Shown: piece by piece, positions 43,856 through 53,495 of the stretch
Position numbering within the stretch: the stretch's first letter is position 1
How the letters are laid out: each line of letters starts with the position of its first letter
Assembly: GCF_000758545.1 (NCBI RefSeq)
Contig: NZ_CP009279.1
Location: forward strand, 310,001-374,000
DNA: 64,000 bases
Direction: 5' to 3'
Source: Paenibacillus sp. FSL H7-0737
GTDB lineage: Bacteria; Bacillota; Bacilli; Paenibacillales; Paenibacillaceae
Notes under the pieces: generated by a model
The model's database searches: none
Told to the model about the DNA's origin: nothing
Seen by the model: only the letters and a program-made list of their open reading frames with translations
Made by a program: the position numbers and the translations under genes

Positions 43856-45568
43856 ATGAAACATAAATTGAGAAAATCAAGCTCCATAGTATTAGCATCA
43901 CTATTAGCTGTTGCTATGGTAGGTTGTTCAAGTTCTAATAATTCTTCAGCATCTACCCCAAAGACAGATGCGAGTGATCCTGCATGGAAAGAAGCACAGA
44001 CGACTCCATTTGGCGCCTATCCTGAAACAGTTACTTATTCTGTTGGACAAGTGGCAACGAGCTATTCAGCACTTGCAGGAACGCCTTATGAGAAAGATAA
44101 TGCCACAAACAATGTGTGGACAAGATATTTCAAGGATAAGCTGAACATTCAAAATACGACCTCGTTTGAGTCCAATGATGGTACAGACTATAGTCAGAAA
44201 GTTTCGATGGCGATTGTAAGCGGTGAAATCCCTGATCTAATGGTGGTTCCTGACTACGCGACATTGCAACAGCTTTATGAGAACGATCTGATTGCAGATC
44301 TGACCGAGGTTTATGAAAATACTGCCAGCGATCGAATTAAGGAAATTTATGATTCCTACGGTGGTCGTGTTCTGGATAGCGCAAAGTTCGATGGCAAGCT
44401 GATGGCCATACCAACTACTGAAATCTCACATGGTCCTGGTATCCTCTGGCTTCGCAAAGACTGGATGGACAAATTGGGACTTGCTGAGCCGAAATCAATG
44501 GCTGATGTCGAGAACATTATTAAGCAATTTGTAGAAAAAGATCCAGGTGGTAACGGAGCGGGTAAAACGCTAGGTCTTGTTGTCGATAATGAAAACGTTG
44601 CCGGTGTCTCTGGTGGACAATTCTCATTTAATAATATCTTTTCACTATATGGTGCGTATCCAAAACAGTGGATTGATGATGGAAGTGGAAAGGCTGTATA
44701 CGGATCTGTTCAACCAGAGATGAAGCCAGCACTGACCAAGTTGTCTGAAATGTACAAGAATAACTTGATAGATCGTCAGTTTGCAGTACGTACTGGTGAT
44801 GACCGCAAGGCGCTACTTACAAGCGGAAAAAGTGGGTCGTTCATGGATAACTGGTGGGGAAGCTGGACTGTGGCTGACACGCTTAAGCTGAATCCAGAAG
44901 CGGAATGGGTATCTTATGTTGCCCCACAATCAGAGGATGGCTCGCTTACAATGTTCACTGGAAATCCTTCCAGCAGTTATTTGGTTGTTCGCAAAGGCTT
45001 TGAACATCCTGAACTTGCAGCCAAGCTTGTGAGTGTTCAATATGACTATCAGCGTTACCAAGAAAAAGATGAAAAAGCTTTGAAAGAATTTGAAGATTAT
45101 AAGAGTATGAATGTTGGCGGATCTCCGCTCGCTATTAATATCGATTATTATGACGCTTTCTATCGTAACGTTGACATCATGAAAGAAGCATTAGAAACAG
45201 GCGATACAAGTAAATTAACTAGCAATGAGGATTTAACGGCTTATAACTCCTATAAGAAATTTCTTGATAGTAAGAAGAATGGAGAAACACCAGACTCCAA
45301 TGCATGGGCTGGATATACTTCCAGTATTACGACAGCTAGTTTGGTGAAAGCCTCTAATATTAAAGAAGTGAATCCATTATTCTTTGGAAGTACATCATCC
45401 ATGACGTTGAAATGGCCGACACTTACTAAAATGGAACTTGAAATGTACTTGAAGATCATTACAGGTGAGCAAACACCTGACGCATTTGATAAGTTTGTAG
45501 AAAGCTGGAATAAAACTGGCGGCGAAGTAATTACTAAGGAAGTTAACGAAGCGATAGCAACCAAATGA
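43856..45568 (+). CDS. ABC importer solute-binding lipoprotein, LplA-like
   Basis: A 570-residue protein with a lipoprotein signal peptide (lipobox AMVGC, Cys near residue 23). It matches the large LplA/YtcQ-type binding proteins of Bacillota that serve with LplB and LplC permeases: DLMVVPDYATLQQLYENDLIADLTEVYE and LWLRKDWMDKLGLAEPKSMADVE. AGGGAGG precedes the ATG. The substrate is probably an oligosaccharide; the YesM/YesN pair divergently upstream and the GH133 enzyme downstream suggest an alpha-glucan or similar. Confidence 0.88.
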   Translation: MKHKLRKSSSIVLASLLAVAMVGCSSSNNSSASTPKTDASDPAWKEAQTTPFGAYPETVTYSVGQVATSYSALAGTPYEKDNATNNVWTRYFKDKLNIQNTTSFESNDGTDYSQKVSMAIVSGEIPDLMVVPDYATLQQLYENDLIADLTEVYENTASDRIKEIYDSYGGRVLDSAKFDGKLMAIPTTEISHGPGILWLRKDWMDKLGLAEPKSMADVENIIKQFVEKDPGGNGAGKTLGLVVDNENVAGVSGGQFSFNNIFSLYGAYPKQWIDDGSGKAVYGSVQPEMKPALTKLSEMYKNNLIDRQFAVRTGDDRKALLTSGKSGSFMDNWWGSWTVADTLKLNPEAEWVSYVAPQSEDGSLTMFTGNPSSSYLVVRKGFEHPELAAKLVSVQYDYQRYQEKDEKALKEFEDYKSMNVGGSPLAINIDYYDAFYRNVDIMKEALETGDTSKLTSNEDLTAYNSYKKFLDSKKNGETPDSNAWAGYTSSITTASLVKASNIKEVNPLFFGSTSSMTLKWPTLTKMELEMYLKIITGEQTPDAFDKFVESWNKTGGEVITKEVNEAIATK

Positions 45569-45590
45569 TGTTGAAAGAGATGATCCGTAA

Positions 45591-46481
45591 ATGAAAAATA
45601 AAAAAGATCAGACAGCATTCCATCTCATGATGGCGCCAGGAATGATTTTCCTAATTATCTTTTCGTTTATTCCAATGTTCGGTATTATAATGGCTTTTCA
45701 AAATTATGTTCCGGCTAAGGGAATGAGTGGTTCATCCTGGGTAGGTCTTGATAATTTCAAATTTATGCTCCAAATTCCTGACAGCAAACAGATTTTCAGT
45801 AATACGATCGTTATCGCGTTATGGAAAATTATCGTGGGTACTTTTACATCCATCGTGTTTGCCCTGTTATTAAATGAAATTCGGGTAAAGTTTGCTAAGC
45901 GATTCATACAGACGGTTGTTTATCTGCCGAACTTCTTGTCATGGGCGATCTTAGCTACTGTAGTCATGAATATCTTCTCTTATGAAGGTCCTGTTAATGC
46001 CATGTTAAGTTGGTTTGGGATTGACCCGGTCTTGTTTATGGCCAGCAATACTTGGTTTAGACCGATGCTAGTATTAACAGATGTCTGGAAGGGTTTTGGG
46101 TACGGTTCAATCATCTACCTAGCTTCCCTGACATCCATTGATCCCGGACTTTATGAGGCGGGCTCCATTGATGGAGCCAACCGGTTTAAGAAACTGTGGC
46201 ACATCACGTTGCCAGGCTTAATGCCAACTATTTTGCTGGTTACAACCTTGAACTTGCCGAATGTATTGAATGCTGGTTTTGATCAGATCTTCAATCTGTA
46301 TAATCCTTTGGTGTATGAATCTTCGGATATTATTGATACCTACGTTTATCGGGTGGGTCTGGTAGAAAGACAATACAGCTTAGGTACAGCAGTTGGCCTA
46401 TTACGGTCGGTCGTTGGTATCGTACTGATTCTTTCTGCGAATAAATTGGCCCAAAAACTTACGGATTATCGTATTTTCTAA
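45591..46481 (+). CDS. ABC importer permease, LplB-like
   Basis: A 296-residue membrane protein with six hydrophobic segments. Family marks include FSFIPMFGIIMAFQNYVPAKG near the N-terminus, WVGLDNF and the EAA loop GLYEAGSIDGANRFKKLW near residue 188. It lies 22 bases after the binding-protein gene. Its stop is followed by 18 bases and then the next permease, which starts in the same frame. Confidence 0.9.
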   Translation: MKNKKDQTAFHLMMAPGMIFLIIFSFIPMFGIIMAFQNYVPAKGMSGSSWVGLDNFKFMLQIPDSKQIFSNTIVIALWKIIVGTFTSIVFALLLNEIRVKFAKRFIQTVVYLPNFLSWAILATVVMNIFSYEGPVNAMLSWFGIDPVLFMASNTWFRPMLVLTDVWKGFGYGSIIYLASLTSIDPGLYEAGSIDGANRFKKLWHITLPGLMPTILLVTTLNLPNVLNAGFDQIFNLYNPLVYESSDIIDTYVYRVGLVERQYSLGTAVGLLRSVVGIVLILSANKLAQKLTDYRIF

Positions 46482-46499
46482 AGAAAGGGGGGTTCTCCC

Positions 46500-47378
46500 A
46501 TTTACGCATCTAACATCAAGGGTCGTATTGCAGATGTTATTATCTGGGTATTTGTTCTAGCGTTCGCCTTGTCCTGTCTCATACCGTTAGTCAATTTAGT
46601 AGCCATCTCTTTCAGTGATAATGCGGCGGCTTCCGCAAATCTAGTAAGTATATTCCCGGTTAATCCGACGTTTAGCTCCTATGAAAAATTATTGTCTGAC
46701 AGCCAGTTTTGGCGTTCATTCATGATCTCTGTAGAACGGGTAGTGTTAGGTCTGCTTGTGAATATGGTATTGATGATTCTTACAGCCTATCCATTGTCTA
46801 AAAGTTCACGAGTATTCACGGGTCAGAAGGTTTATATGAATCTCGTTATCTTCGCGATGTTATTCTCAGGTGGATTGATTCCAACCTTTATGGTAGTCAA
46901 AGAGCTTAATCTTTTAGACTCCATCTGGTCATTGATCTTGCCGGGTGCAGTACCGATAGGGAATGTTATCTTGCTGATGAATGCATTCCGGGCTGTACCG
47001 AAATCTCTAGAGGAAGCTGCAAATATAGATGGAGCTTCACAGTGGAGAATATTAGGAACAATCTATCTTCCGATAGTATTGCCTACACTTGCCACCGTTA
47101 CGCTCTTTACTATTGTGGGCCATTGGAATGATTACTTTGGTGCCCTGGTATATATTAATAAAACGGCGAATTATCCATTGCAAACCTATATCCAACAGCT
47201 TAGCGTTGAGGTTCAGAACATTACAGATCCTGAAAAATTATTGGAATTAGCAAAAGTTTCGAATAAGACTTTGAACGCTGCTAAAATCGTAGTTTCTACG
47301 CTACCATTGTTGTTGATTTATCCGTTTATGCAAAAGTATTTCGTATCAGGGATTGTCGTTGGTTCGGTTAAAGAATAA
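46500..47378 (+). CDS. ABC importer permease, LplC-like, with apparent ATT start
   Basis: The coding frame is open from just after the stop of the LplB-like gene. The only well-placed start is an ATT at 46500: AGGGGGG (46486-46492) lies exactly seven bases upstream, and the encoded I/M-YASNIKGRIADVII is the expected N-terminus before the first membrane helix. The first conventional start, a TTG at 46569, falls inside that helix without a ribosome binding site. The 292 residues have six hydrophobic segments and the EAA loop KSLEEAANIDGASQWRI near residue 180. ATT start codons are rare (infC is the classic case) and lower translation, perhaps balancing permease levels. Confidence 0.75.
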   Translation: MYASNIKGRIADVIIWVFVLAFALSCLIPLVNLVAISFSDNAAASANLVSIFPVNPTFSSYEKLLSDSQFWRSFMISVERVVLGLLVNMVLMILTAYPLSKSSRVFTGQKVYMNLVIFAMLFSGGLIPTFMVVKELNLLDSIWSLILPGAVPIGNVILLMNAFRAVPKSLEEAANIDGASQWRILGTIYLPIVLPTLATVTLFTIVGHWNDYFGALVYINKTANYPLQTYIQQLSVEVQNITDPEKLLELAKVSNKTLNAAKIVVSTLPLLLIYPFMQKYFVSGIVVGSVKE

Positions 47379-47383
47379 ATATT

Positions 47384-47425
47384 AGTAGACAGCCGCTATG
47401 AAGCTTCATAGCGGCCTACTATTTT
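47384..47425 (+). other. Perfect palindromic stem-loop between permease and GH133 genes
   Basis: A perfect 22-base palindrome (47393-47414) with an outer TAGTAG/CTACTA pairing lies just before the AGGAGG ribosome binding site of the next gene and is followed by TTTTC. It may act as a weak terminator or RNA processing site that separates transporter and enzyme expression. Confidence 0.55.
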
Positions 47426-47442
47426 CAAGTAGGAGGCTTACA

Positions 47443-49671
47443 ATGAATAGTAATCAAGTTCATACATCAATTCTGGATGACATGAAGACATTTGTCTCTC
47501 AAGAAGCCAATCGGAGTATTTCATTTACGAATAAAGAGGCAGCATTTTATTTTACGCAATCCCATCATACGGATCATGTGGAACATGCATTTTTTGAGGG
47601 ACTTAATATTGCTAAGAATAGAATTTTCGGTGGATACACCTTATTCGTAGGTGAACAGAAGCTAGACAATCGACAATCTGAAGTTTGGGCCTATCCTTAT
47701 AGAATGGTGCGTAAGCACGCCGATCTTACAGAAGAGCTGTGGTTGTTGGATTATCATAATCTATTGGAAATTAGTCTCGTTAATGCTAAGGAAGACATAG
47801 GCATCGTTTTAAGGGGAGAGAATGTTAGCTATATAAACCAACAGGATCATATCGCGTTCTTTAGCGCTATCGAGGGAGATTGGGTGATTGCAGTTAGTGC
47901 TATCAACCTTTCACCTTTGCATATGGATAATGAAGTTCTAATTGCCGGTGCAAACGCTGGGGGTTATTATATCGCTGCAGGTAAGACATCCGAAGAAGCA
48001 GCAAGCTTAATCCTTAAAGCTAGACAAGATATTAGCACTTTGAAAGATGAACGTGTTAAGCGGATGGAAGATTTCTTACACCATAATGCCCATCTAACCA
48101 GCAGTGATGATACATTTACTTTAGCCATGAATTGGTTGAACATCACAATGGATCAGTTGGTTACTAGACAGCAGGGTGATGGTATCTATGCAGGACTGCC
48201 ATGGTTTAACGAATATTGGGGACGGGATCAATTCATAGCTCTTCCAGGCGCTGTGCTCGTTACAGGGCAATTCGAAACGGCTAGAAATATCTTGCTATCA
48301 TTCGCAGAGTTTCAGAATACGGACGAAGATTCTAAATACTTTGGTAGAATTCCAAATATCTTGTCTCCTGGAAAAGTGGATTACCATACAACAGATGGTA
48401 CGCCGCGATTCATTATCCAGTTGCAGGATTACGTTAAGTATTCAGGAGATACAGCGATCATTAAAGAGCTGTATCACAATGTACAATATAGTATTGAAGG
48501 TTCCATAAAATATTGGGTAGATGATAAAGGGTACTTAAAGCACGCAGATAATGAAACTTGGATGGATGCCCGGGATGGCAATTTGGAGTCATATTCTCCT
48601 CGGGATACCCGTGCCAATGATATTCAAGCACTCTGGTATAACCAATTGCTTGCTGGTGTTTACTTTGCTGAATATATGAATGACAAGGTGAATGCTGATA
48701 AATGGAAGGGCATTGCTGAAACCTTGAAGCGCCATTTTGAGGTTGATTTCATTGATCAAGCGCATCCTTATTTAGCAGACAGACTGGATGCAGAAGACAA
48801 GCCGGAATTCTCCCTGCGCCCAAACCAGTTATTTGCTTTTGAAATGTTTGATGATAACGATTTTAAGGCTAGAGCGATTCGTACCGCGTGGGAAGAGTTG
48901 GTCTATCCATGGGGTGTTGCTTCGCTAGATAGACATCACCCATTGTTTCGTCCGTTTCATTTAACATCTCATTATCCGAAAGACGAGGCTTACCATAACG
49001 GTGCGGTTTGGATTTGGCTTAATGGTATTGCGATGCAGCGTATGATTGAAGCAGGGCAGGAAGAAACGGCCTATCAGCTATTCAAGAATATGAACTGGCA
49101 GGCCTTGAATTTAGGTGTTGTTGGTGGACTTTGTGAGAATATGGATGCTTATCCTGAGGAAGATGAGAAATGGGCGAAGTTGACGGGTGCATACCTGCAA
49201 GCTTGGTCCAATGCTGAGCACCTGCGTGTGTGGTACCAATATTTCTTAGGTATCCGTCCAGACCTGATTAACAATACACTGACAATTGCTCCAAGAATTC
49301 CGCAAGAGCTTGAATCCTTGGCTTATAATGTGAACATAGGAAAGGGACAGATCGAAGCCACGTATAACCGTGGACTTGAAATCACTTACGCCTATACATT
49401 CAAGAATGTGGGACTGGAAGTTATCATCGATATGTCTCCTTTCGAAACGGTATCGCTTGAAGTTAAGCCCAATATGGAGCTGGTTGTAAGACAAGATGAT
49501 CATACACTGGCAGTTACCTTATATGACGAGAATCGTCAAATGCTCAAGGAGATTCAGTCAGGGCTATCCGAATCACGTGTTATGCACAATAAGCGGAATA
49601 ACGAGTTATTAAAAGACGTTGAGTTTGCCAAGCCATTGAGCTTGGACAATCATCCTTGTATAAAGCTGTAG
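47443..49671 (+). CDS. Glycogen-debranching-type amylo-alpha-1,6-glucosidase (GH133-like)
   Basis: The ATG at 47443 follows AGGAGG; the frame reaches back to 47398 without a ribosome binding site. The 742 residues contain an N-terminal beta domain (about 1-200, with the LLDYHNLLEISL type strands) and a C-terminal (alpha/alpha)6 barrel from about residue 220 with LPWFNEYWGRDQFIALPG, NETWMDARDGNLESYSPRD and HNGAVWIWLNGI, and catalytic acids expected in these loops. The family hydrolyses alpha-1,6 branches. No signal peptide: it acts on imported oligosaccharides, being the last gene of the importer operon. Confidence 0.85.
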   Translation: MNSNQVHTSILDDMKTFVSQEANRSISFTNKEAAFYFTQSHHTDHVEHAFFEGLNIAKNRIFGGYTLFVGEQKLDNRQSEVWAYPYRMVRKHADLTEELWLLDYHNLLEISLVNAKEDIGIVLRGENVSYINQQDHIAFFSAIEGDWVIAVSAINLSPLHMDNEVLIAGANAGGYYIAAGKTSEEAASLILKARQDISTLKDERVKRMEDFLHHNAHLTSSDDTFTLAMNWLNITMDQLVTRQQGDGIYAGLPWFNEYWGRDQFIALPGAVLVTGQFETARNILLSFAEFQNTDEDSKYFGRIPNILSPGKVDYHTTDGTPRFIIQLQDYVKYSGDTAIIKELYHNVQYSIEGSIKYWVDDKGYLKHADNETWMDARDGNLESYSPRDTRANDIQALWYNQLLAGVYFAEYMNDKVNADKWKGIAETLKRHFEVDFIDQAHPYLADRLDAEDKPEFSLRPNQLFAFEMFDDNDFKARAIRTAWEELVYPWGVASLDRHHPLFRPFHLTSHYPKDEAYHNGAVWIWLNGIAMQRMIEAGQEETAYQLFKNMNWQALNLGVVGGLCENMDAYPEEDEKWAKLTGAYLQAWSNAEHLRVWYQYFLGIRPDLINNTLTIAPRIPQELESLAYNVNIGKGQIEATYNRGLEITYAYTFKNVGLEVIIDMSPFETVSLEVKPNMELVVRQDDHTLAVTLYDENRQMLKEIQSGLSESRVMHNKRNNELLKDVEFAKPLSLDNHPCIKL

Positions 49672-49694
49672 CTATAACTAGTTAAGACAATCTT

Positions 49695-49740
49695 AAAAAA
49701 ACCTCTAACCCATCCTCAGGATGATGTTAGAGGTTTTTTT
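49695..49740 (+). terminator. Terminator of the LplABC-GH133 operon
   Basis: AAACCTCTAAC pairs with GTTAGAGGTTT, with an inner CATCCTCAGGATG hairpin, followed by a seven-T run. An A-run on the other side allows use by the convergent Cof gene. Confidence 0.9.
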
Positions 49741-49772
49741 GGCAGTTTATGATTTAAGCCAGGCATGTTGGT

Positions 49773-50636
49773 TCAGAATTTAGCCATAAGATGCTCAAGT
49801 CCTGTCGCCACTCCATCTTCGGCATTACTGACTGTAACAAATTCAGCCATTTCCTTTAGAATCGGTGCTGCGTTAGCCATGGCAATCCGGTAGCCTGCCA
49901 CCTCGAACATCGGTTGATCATTATAGCTGTCACCCATTACGGCTACATCTGTTAGCGGGATGCCATAGTGGGCGGCGAGCATAGCTACACCGGAGCCTTT
50001 GTTGGCGTCCTCATGGTTAATTTCGATATTATTGACATGGGAGGCTGTAATAATAAGGCCAGGGATCGCGGCGAAGCGGGTGGAGGCTTCTTTGAGCAGT
50101 TCCCGGTCTAGAGAAAAGGCTAATGTTTTATAAATGACGTTTTCTTCTTTACTCCAGATCTCTTCCATACTTTCGACGTAAGTTACAGCCGCTTGTTGAA
50201 ACTGCTGATCGATCATTGCTTTTAGCAGCCAGCTGACTTCCTCAGGTACTTCTTCTTCACTTAGTGCAGATAGTTTCTCTAATCTTACCCGTTTATTGAG
50301 CTCCACATATACGTTGTCCTCTGTGTATACCTCGTAATACAAATCCGGAATTTCGTTCATCCAGCGTAATGCAGGAATGATGTCTTCCTTCTTCAGCGGT
50401 TTACTTGCTGCCAGTGTGTGGTCAGACAATGTAACCACTGCGCCATTCAGACTGACTACAGGGCATTCCAGATCTGCCAGCCGCAGTTGTCGTTCCGCAT
50501 CCATAAAAGAGCGTCCCGTAGCAATAATTACGATATGACCTAAATTTTGAGCCTTTATAATCGCCTCGCGGTTCTTTGGGCTAATTTGTCCTTCTTCGTT
50601 CAGCAATGTTCCATCCATATCTAAAGCAATCAGCAT
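49773..50636 (-). CDS. Cof-type HAD-IIB phosphatase
   Basis: A 287-residue HAD phosphatase with DMDGTLL at residues 6-12, the Ser/Thr-motif ATGRSFMDAE (near residue 40), the long alpha/beta C2 cap and the final KGSGVAMLAAHYGI and GDSYNDQPMFEVAGYRIAMANA. This group dephosphorylates sugar phosphates, FMN or pyridoxal phosphate; the substrate is not evident. AAGGAGATC precedes the ATG. It stands alone, convergent with the GH133 operon. Confidence 0.9.
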   Translation of the reverse strand: MLIALDMDGTLLNEEGQISPKNREAIIKAQNLGHIVIIATGRSFMDAERQLRLADLECPVVSLNGAVVTLSDHTLAASKPLKKEDIIPALRWMNEIPDLYYEVYTEDNVYVELNKRVRLEKLSALSEEEVPEEVSWLLKAMIDQQFQQAAVTYVESMEEIWSKEENVIYKTLAFSLDRELLKEASTRFAAIPGLIITASHVNNIEINHEDANKGSGVAMLAAHYGIPLTDVAVMGDSYNDQPMFEVAGYRIAMANAAPILKEMAEFVTVSNAEDGVATGLEHLMAKF

Positions 50637-50909
50637 ATTGTAAGATCTCCTTATCCAGTCATAGTTGTCCCCTTCGCGGGCTAGTGAGAACGTTAATTGT
50701 ATCTTATCATTAATATTCTGAAAACCAAAAACACCTTTTCATTCCTAGTCTAATCGTATATTTTTAGAATATAGTTCAGTCGTGGTACAATAGTTGTTAA
50801 ACTAATCGACTAGCCGAGTCTATCGTCAGTTCATGTTCGTGGGACGTGATCCGTCGGTATTTTTCCTGCGTAAGGACATCGGCAGATGTGTATGTAAGGG
50901 GGACTAATC

Positions 50910-52151
50910 GTGAGATCCAAAAACTTGGCCACCATGTCACTAGCTTTTATGGCATGTGGGTTTCTGATTACACTATTTCTACCTGAAAATCTCGCTGTAA
51001 TTCTACTAAGAGGTGGCTTTGAGGCTGGGCTGGTTGGGGGGATTGCCGACTGGTTCGCGGTAACCGCGTTATTCCGCCATCCGCTCGGGCTGCGTATTCC
51101 ACATACCTCACTGCTGCTCAAGAATCGGGATAAGATTATTCAGTCGTTAATTACCGCTATGGAGACTGAGCTGCTGAACAAAGAGAGTATTGAGAACAAG
51201 CTGCGCAAGTTTGGCATTATGTCTATGAGTTCCAAGCTGCTGACGAAGTTCTTTAGCAAGAAGAAGGCGAGAGCCCAGATCCTAGAGCAACTTAGCGAAT
51301 TCGTGTCACGTCTTCCGGTAGAGAAAGCTGTACCTTTTCTTCAAAGGGCAGCCTCTGACTATATTCGTGAAGCGGAGCTTGGAGTTGCGGCTGATAAGAT
51401 TGTCACTAAATTAATGAACGACGGAAAAGATGTAGCGGCTCTGGATTATGCGCTGGAAGGGGTATCTAACTGGAGCGGTCGTCCTGAAACGAAAGCTATG
51501 CTGGGTAAGATCGCCAGCGAGAAACTGGCTGAAGTAAAGCTCGGTGGACTGAAAGGGATGGCTTTTCAGGCTTTCGTTGGATTCATGGATGCGGATATGC
51601 TTGGTGAAATGCTGCAAGGCATGCTGCAGTCCGGTATTCGCGATTTTCGTGAAGAGGATAGCCCTTATCGTGAAGAGATCATCCGGGAAATCCGGGTGGC
51701 GTTGTTCCAGATTGTTAATGATGAGGCTAGAATGACTTCTGTGAAAGAATGGGCACTACAAGAGCTTGAGGGAGAAGCAGTAACTGCTTTTCTGCATACT
51801 CAATTGGAGAACGTACGTAGTAAGGCACTCTCCTTATTAGAAGAGGACCGGGCAGCTGGCGGAAGAAAACTATTTGCACTATACACCCTTCTTATGCGCC
51901 GTATTAGTAAGGAACAAGAGTGGATCGGTAGCTGGGAGGAGCGGATTCGCGCTTCATTGATTGCATTTGTAGAGGCTAACCACTTCCGAATCGGTCTTTT
52001 GGTGAAGGAGAATCTGGATAGCATGGACGATGCTAGTCTAGTGAATATGCTGGAGGATAAAGTAGGTAAAGATCTTCAGTGGATTCGTGTGAACGGTGCC
52101 TTATGCGGTTTTGTTGTAGGGCTTGTACTTACAGTTGTTCAATTTATTTAA
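50910..52151 (+). CDS. DUF445 membrane protein
   Basis: A 413-residue DUF445 protein, starting at a GTG with AAGGGGGA upstream. Two N-terminal hydrophobic segments surround the family motif EAGLVGGIADWFAVTALFRHPLGLRIPHT; a long helical region follows, and a final transmembrane helix ends the protein (CGFVVGLVLTVVQFI). The biochemical role of DUF445 is unknown. It is monocistronic with a strong terminator. Confidence 0.9.
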   Translation: MRSKNLATMSLAFMACGFLITLFLPENLAVILLRGGFEAGLVGGIADWFAVTALFRHPLGLRIPHTSLLLKNRDKIIQSLITAMETELLNKESIENKLRKFGIMSMSSKLLTKFFSKKKARAQILEQLSEFVSRLPVEKAVPFLQRAASDYIREAELGVAADKIVTKLMNDGKDVAALDYALEGVSNWSGRPETKAMLGKIASEKLAEVKLGGLKGMAFQAFVGFMDADMLGEMLQGMLQSGIRDFREEDSPYREEIIREIRVALFQIVNDEARMTSVKEWALQELEGEAVTAFLHTQLENVRSKALSLLEEDRAAGGRKLFALYTLLMRRISKEQEWIGSWEERIRASLIAFVEANHFRIGLLVKENLDSMDDASLVNMLEDKVGKDLQWIRVNGALCGFVVGLVLTVVQFI

Positions 52152-52154
52152 ATC

Positions 52155-52196
52155 AAAGTAGTCCGTCTCCAGTGAATGGAGGCGGACTACTTTTTT
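52155..52196. terminator. Terminator between DUF445 and the glycosyltransferase genes
   Basis: AAGTAGTCCGTCTCC pairs with GGAGGCGGACTACTT around AGTGAAT, followed by a six-T run. Confidence 0.9.
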
Positions 52197-52209
52197 ATGT
52201 TTATAGGAT

Positions 52210-53313
52210 CTATTGCTGTACTAAGGCAGCTTGATAAAGCCGTTCCAAATCAGTTGCTGTACGTTGCCAATTGAAGGCTTCAAGCGCATCCGATCGTCCT
52301 TGTTTCCCAATGGTTGCTGCTACCTCCGGATTCCGGCCTAGTCGCAGCAAATCTCTAGCAAAGGGCAAGGCCTCGCGATATCGTTCCACCAGATATCCGT
52401 TATGGCCGGAGTCGATAATCTCACGGATACCGCCATTGCTAGAAGCGATGACCGGTAGTCCCGAGGCCATGGCCTCTACATTAACAAGCCCAAAGGATTC
52501 ATGATTCTGAGAAGGACATACGAAGCAGTCGGCTGCTTGATAAATGGTATGGATATCCTCATGAGCTACATTTCCAAGGAAGGAAACGGATACGCCTAGT
52601 CGCTGTGCAAGCAGCTTCAGCTGTCGCAAATATGACGGTTTCCCTTTGCCTGCAATTACAAGATGAGCAGGAAGGTGCTTATTTAAATGGTACATAGCAC
52701 GTATCAATACGGGCACCCCTTTGCGGGGAATGACTCGACCGACGAATAAGACGGTAAAGACCCTCGGGAGTCTGTAAAGTTTGCGAAGATGGTATTTTTC
52801 CTGTAGCGCTACAGGAGTGAATCGATCAAGATCTGCTCCGAGTAGGACAATACGGATTTCATTGTTTAATTGAGGGAAGCGACGGGTTAGTCTTCGCTGT
52901 AGAGAGTGGCTGTTCGCAATAATCAGATCTGCTCTAGCCAAGGCTCTAGCAGTCTTAACTGTGTCCGGTGTGAATGTAAGAGAATGCAGAAATAGAAATA
53001 CCGGAAGATGAGGGAGCCGTTTCTTTACAGCAGACATAAGATGGGGGCGATTATCGACCTGAACTATATCAAATGACTCATTCTGAATGTAGTCTAATAC
53101 CGAAGTACGATAATGAACGGGAGTACTCGCGGGCAACCGAATGATTCTGACCCGCTCCAATATGGAAGCATCGGGCAGTCCCAGCACTTTGCGGCTCACA
53201 ATGGTAACCTTATGTTTCTCAGCCAGCTTTCTGGCAATGGCCCAAATGCAGATTTCTACTGACCCGTCTCCCGGAACCGGGAGACGTTCCGGCGCAATAA
53301 TACAAATATGCAT
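52210..53313 (-). CDS. Glycosyltransferase family 4 protein
   Basis: A 367-residue GT-B glycosyltransferase. The N-terminal half holds PGDGSVEICIWAIARKLAEKHKVTIVSR and FDIVQVDNRP; the C-terminal half contains FVGRVIPRKGVPVLIRAM (phosphate-binding), and the retaining-GT4 E-x7-E motif at NHESFGLVNVEAMASGLPVIAS near residue 285. It lacks a signal peptide. Divergent neighbour: a YheC/D-type spore-coat protein, so a role in spore or envelope glycans is plausible but unproven. It ends against the DUF445 terminator. Confidence 0.9.
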   Translation of the reverse strand: MHICIIAPERLPVPGDGSVEICIWAIARKLAEKHKVTIVSRKVLGLPDASILERVRIIRLPASTPVHYRTSVLDYIQNESFDIVQVDNRPHLMSAVKKRLPHLPVFLFLHSLTFTPDTVKTARALARADLIIANSHSLQRRLTRRFPQLNNEIRIVLLGADLDRFTPVALQEKYHLRKLYRLPRVFTVLFVGRVIPRKGVPVLIRAMYHLNKHLPAHLVIAGKGKPSYLRQLKLLAQRLGVSVSFLGNVAHEDIHTIYQAADCFVCPSQNHESFGLVNVEAMASGLPVIASSNGGIREIIDSGHNGYLVERYREALPFARDLLRLGRNPEVAATIGKQGRSDALEAFNWQRTATDLERLYQAALVQQ

Positions 53314-53495
53314 GGTTCATGCCTCCTCTGATCCGCTAATGGTTATCCTCTTCCCACCATATGCAGCTTGAGTATCTGGAGATACATCTGAGAGCGGAGA
53401 GGGCGTTCAACCCATTCCATTCATATAGTCGGAGCATAAAATACTAAGGTTAAGCAAGGCTGTGATCATTATTTGAGTGACAGGGGAGAGGGCAA

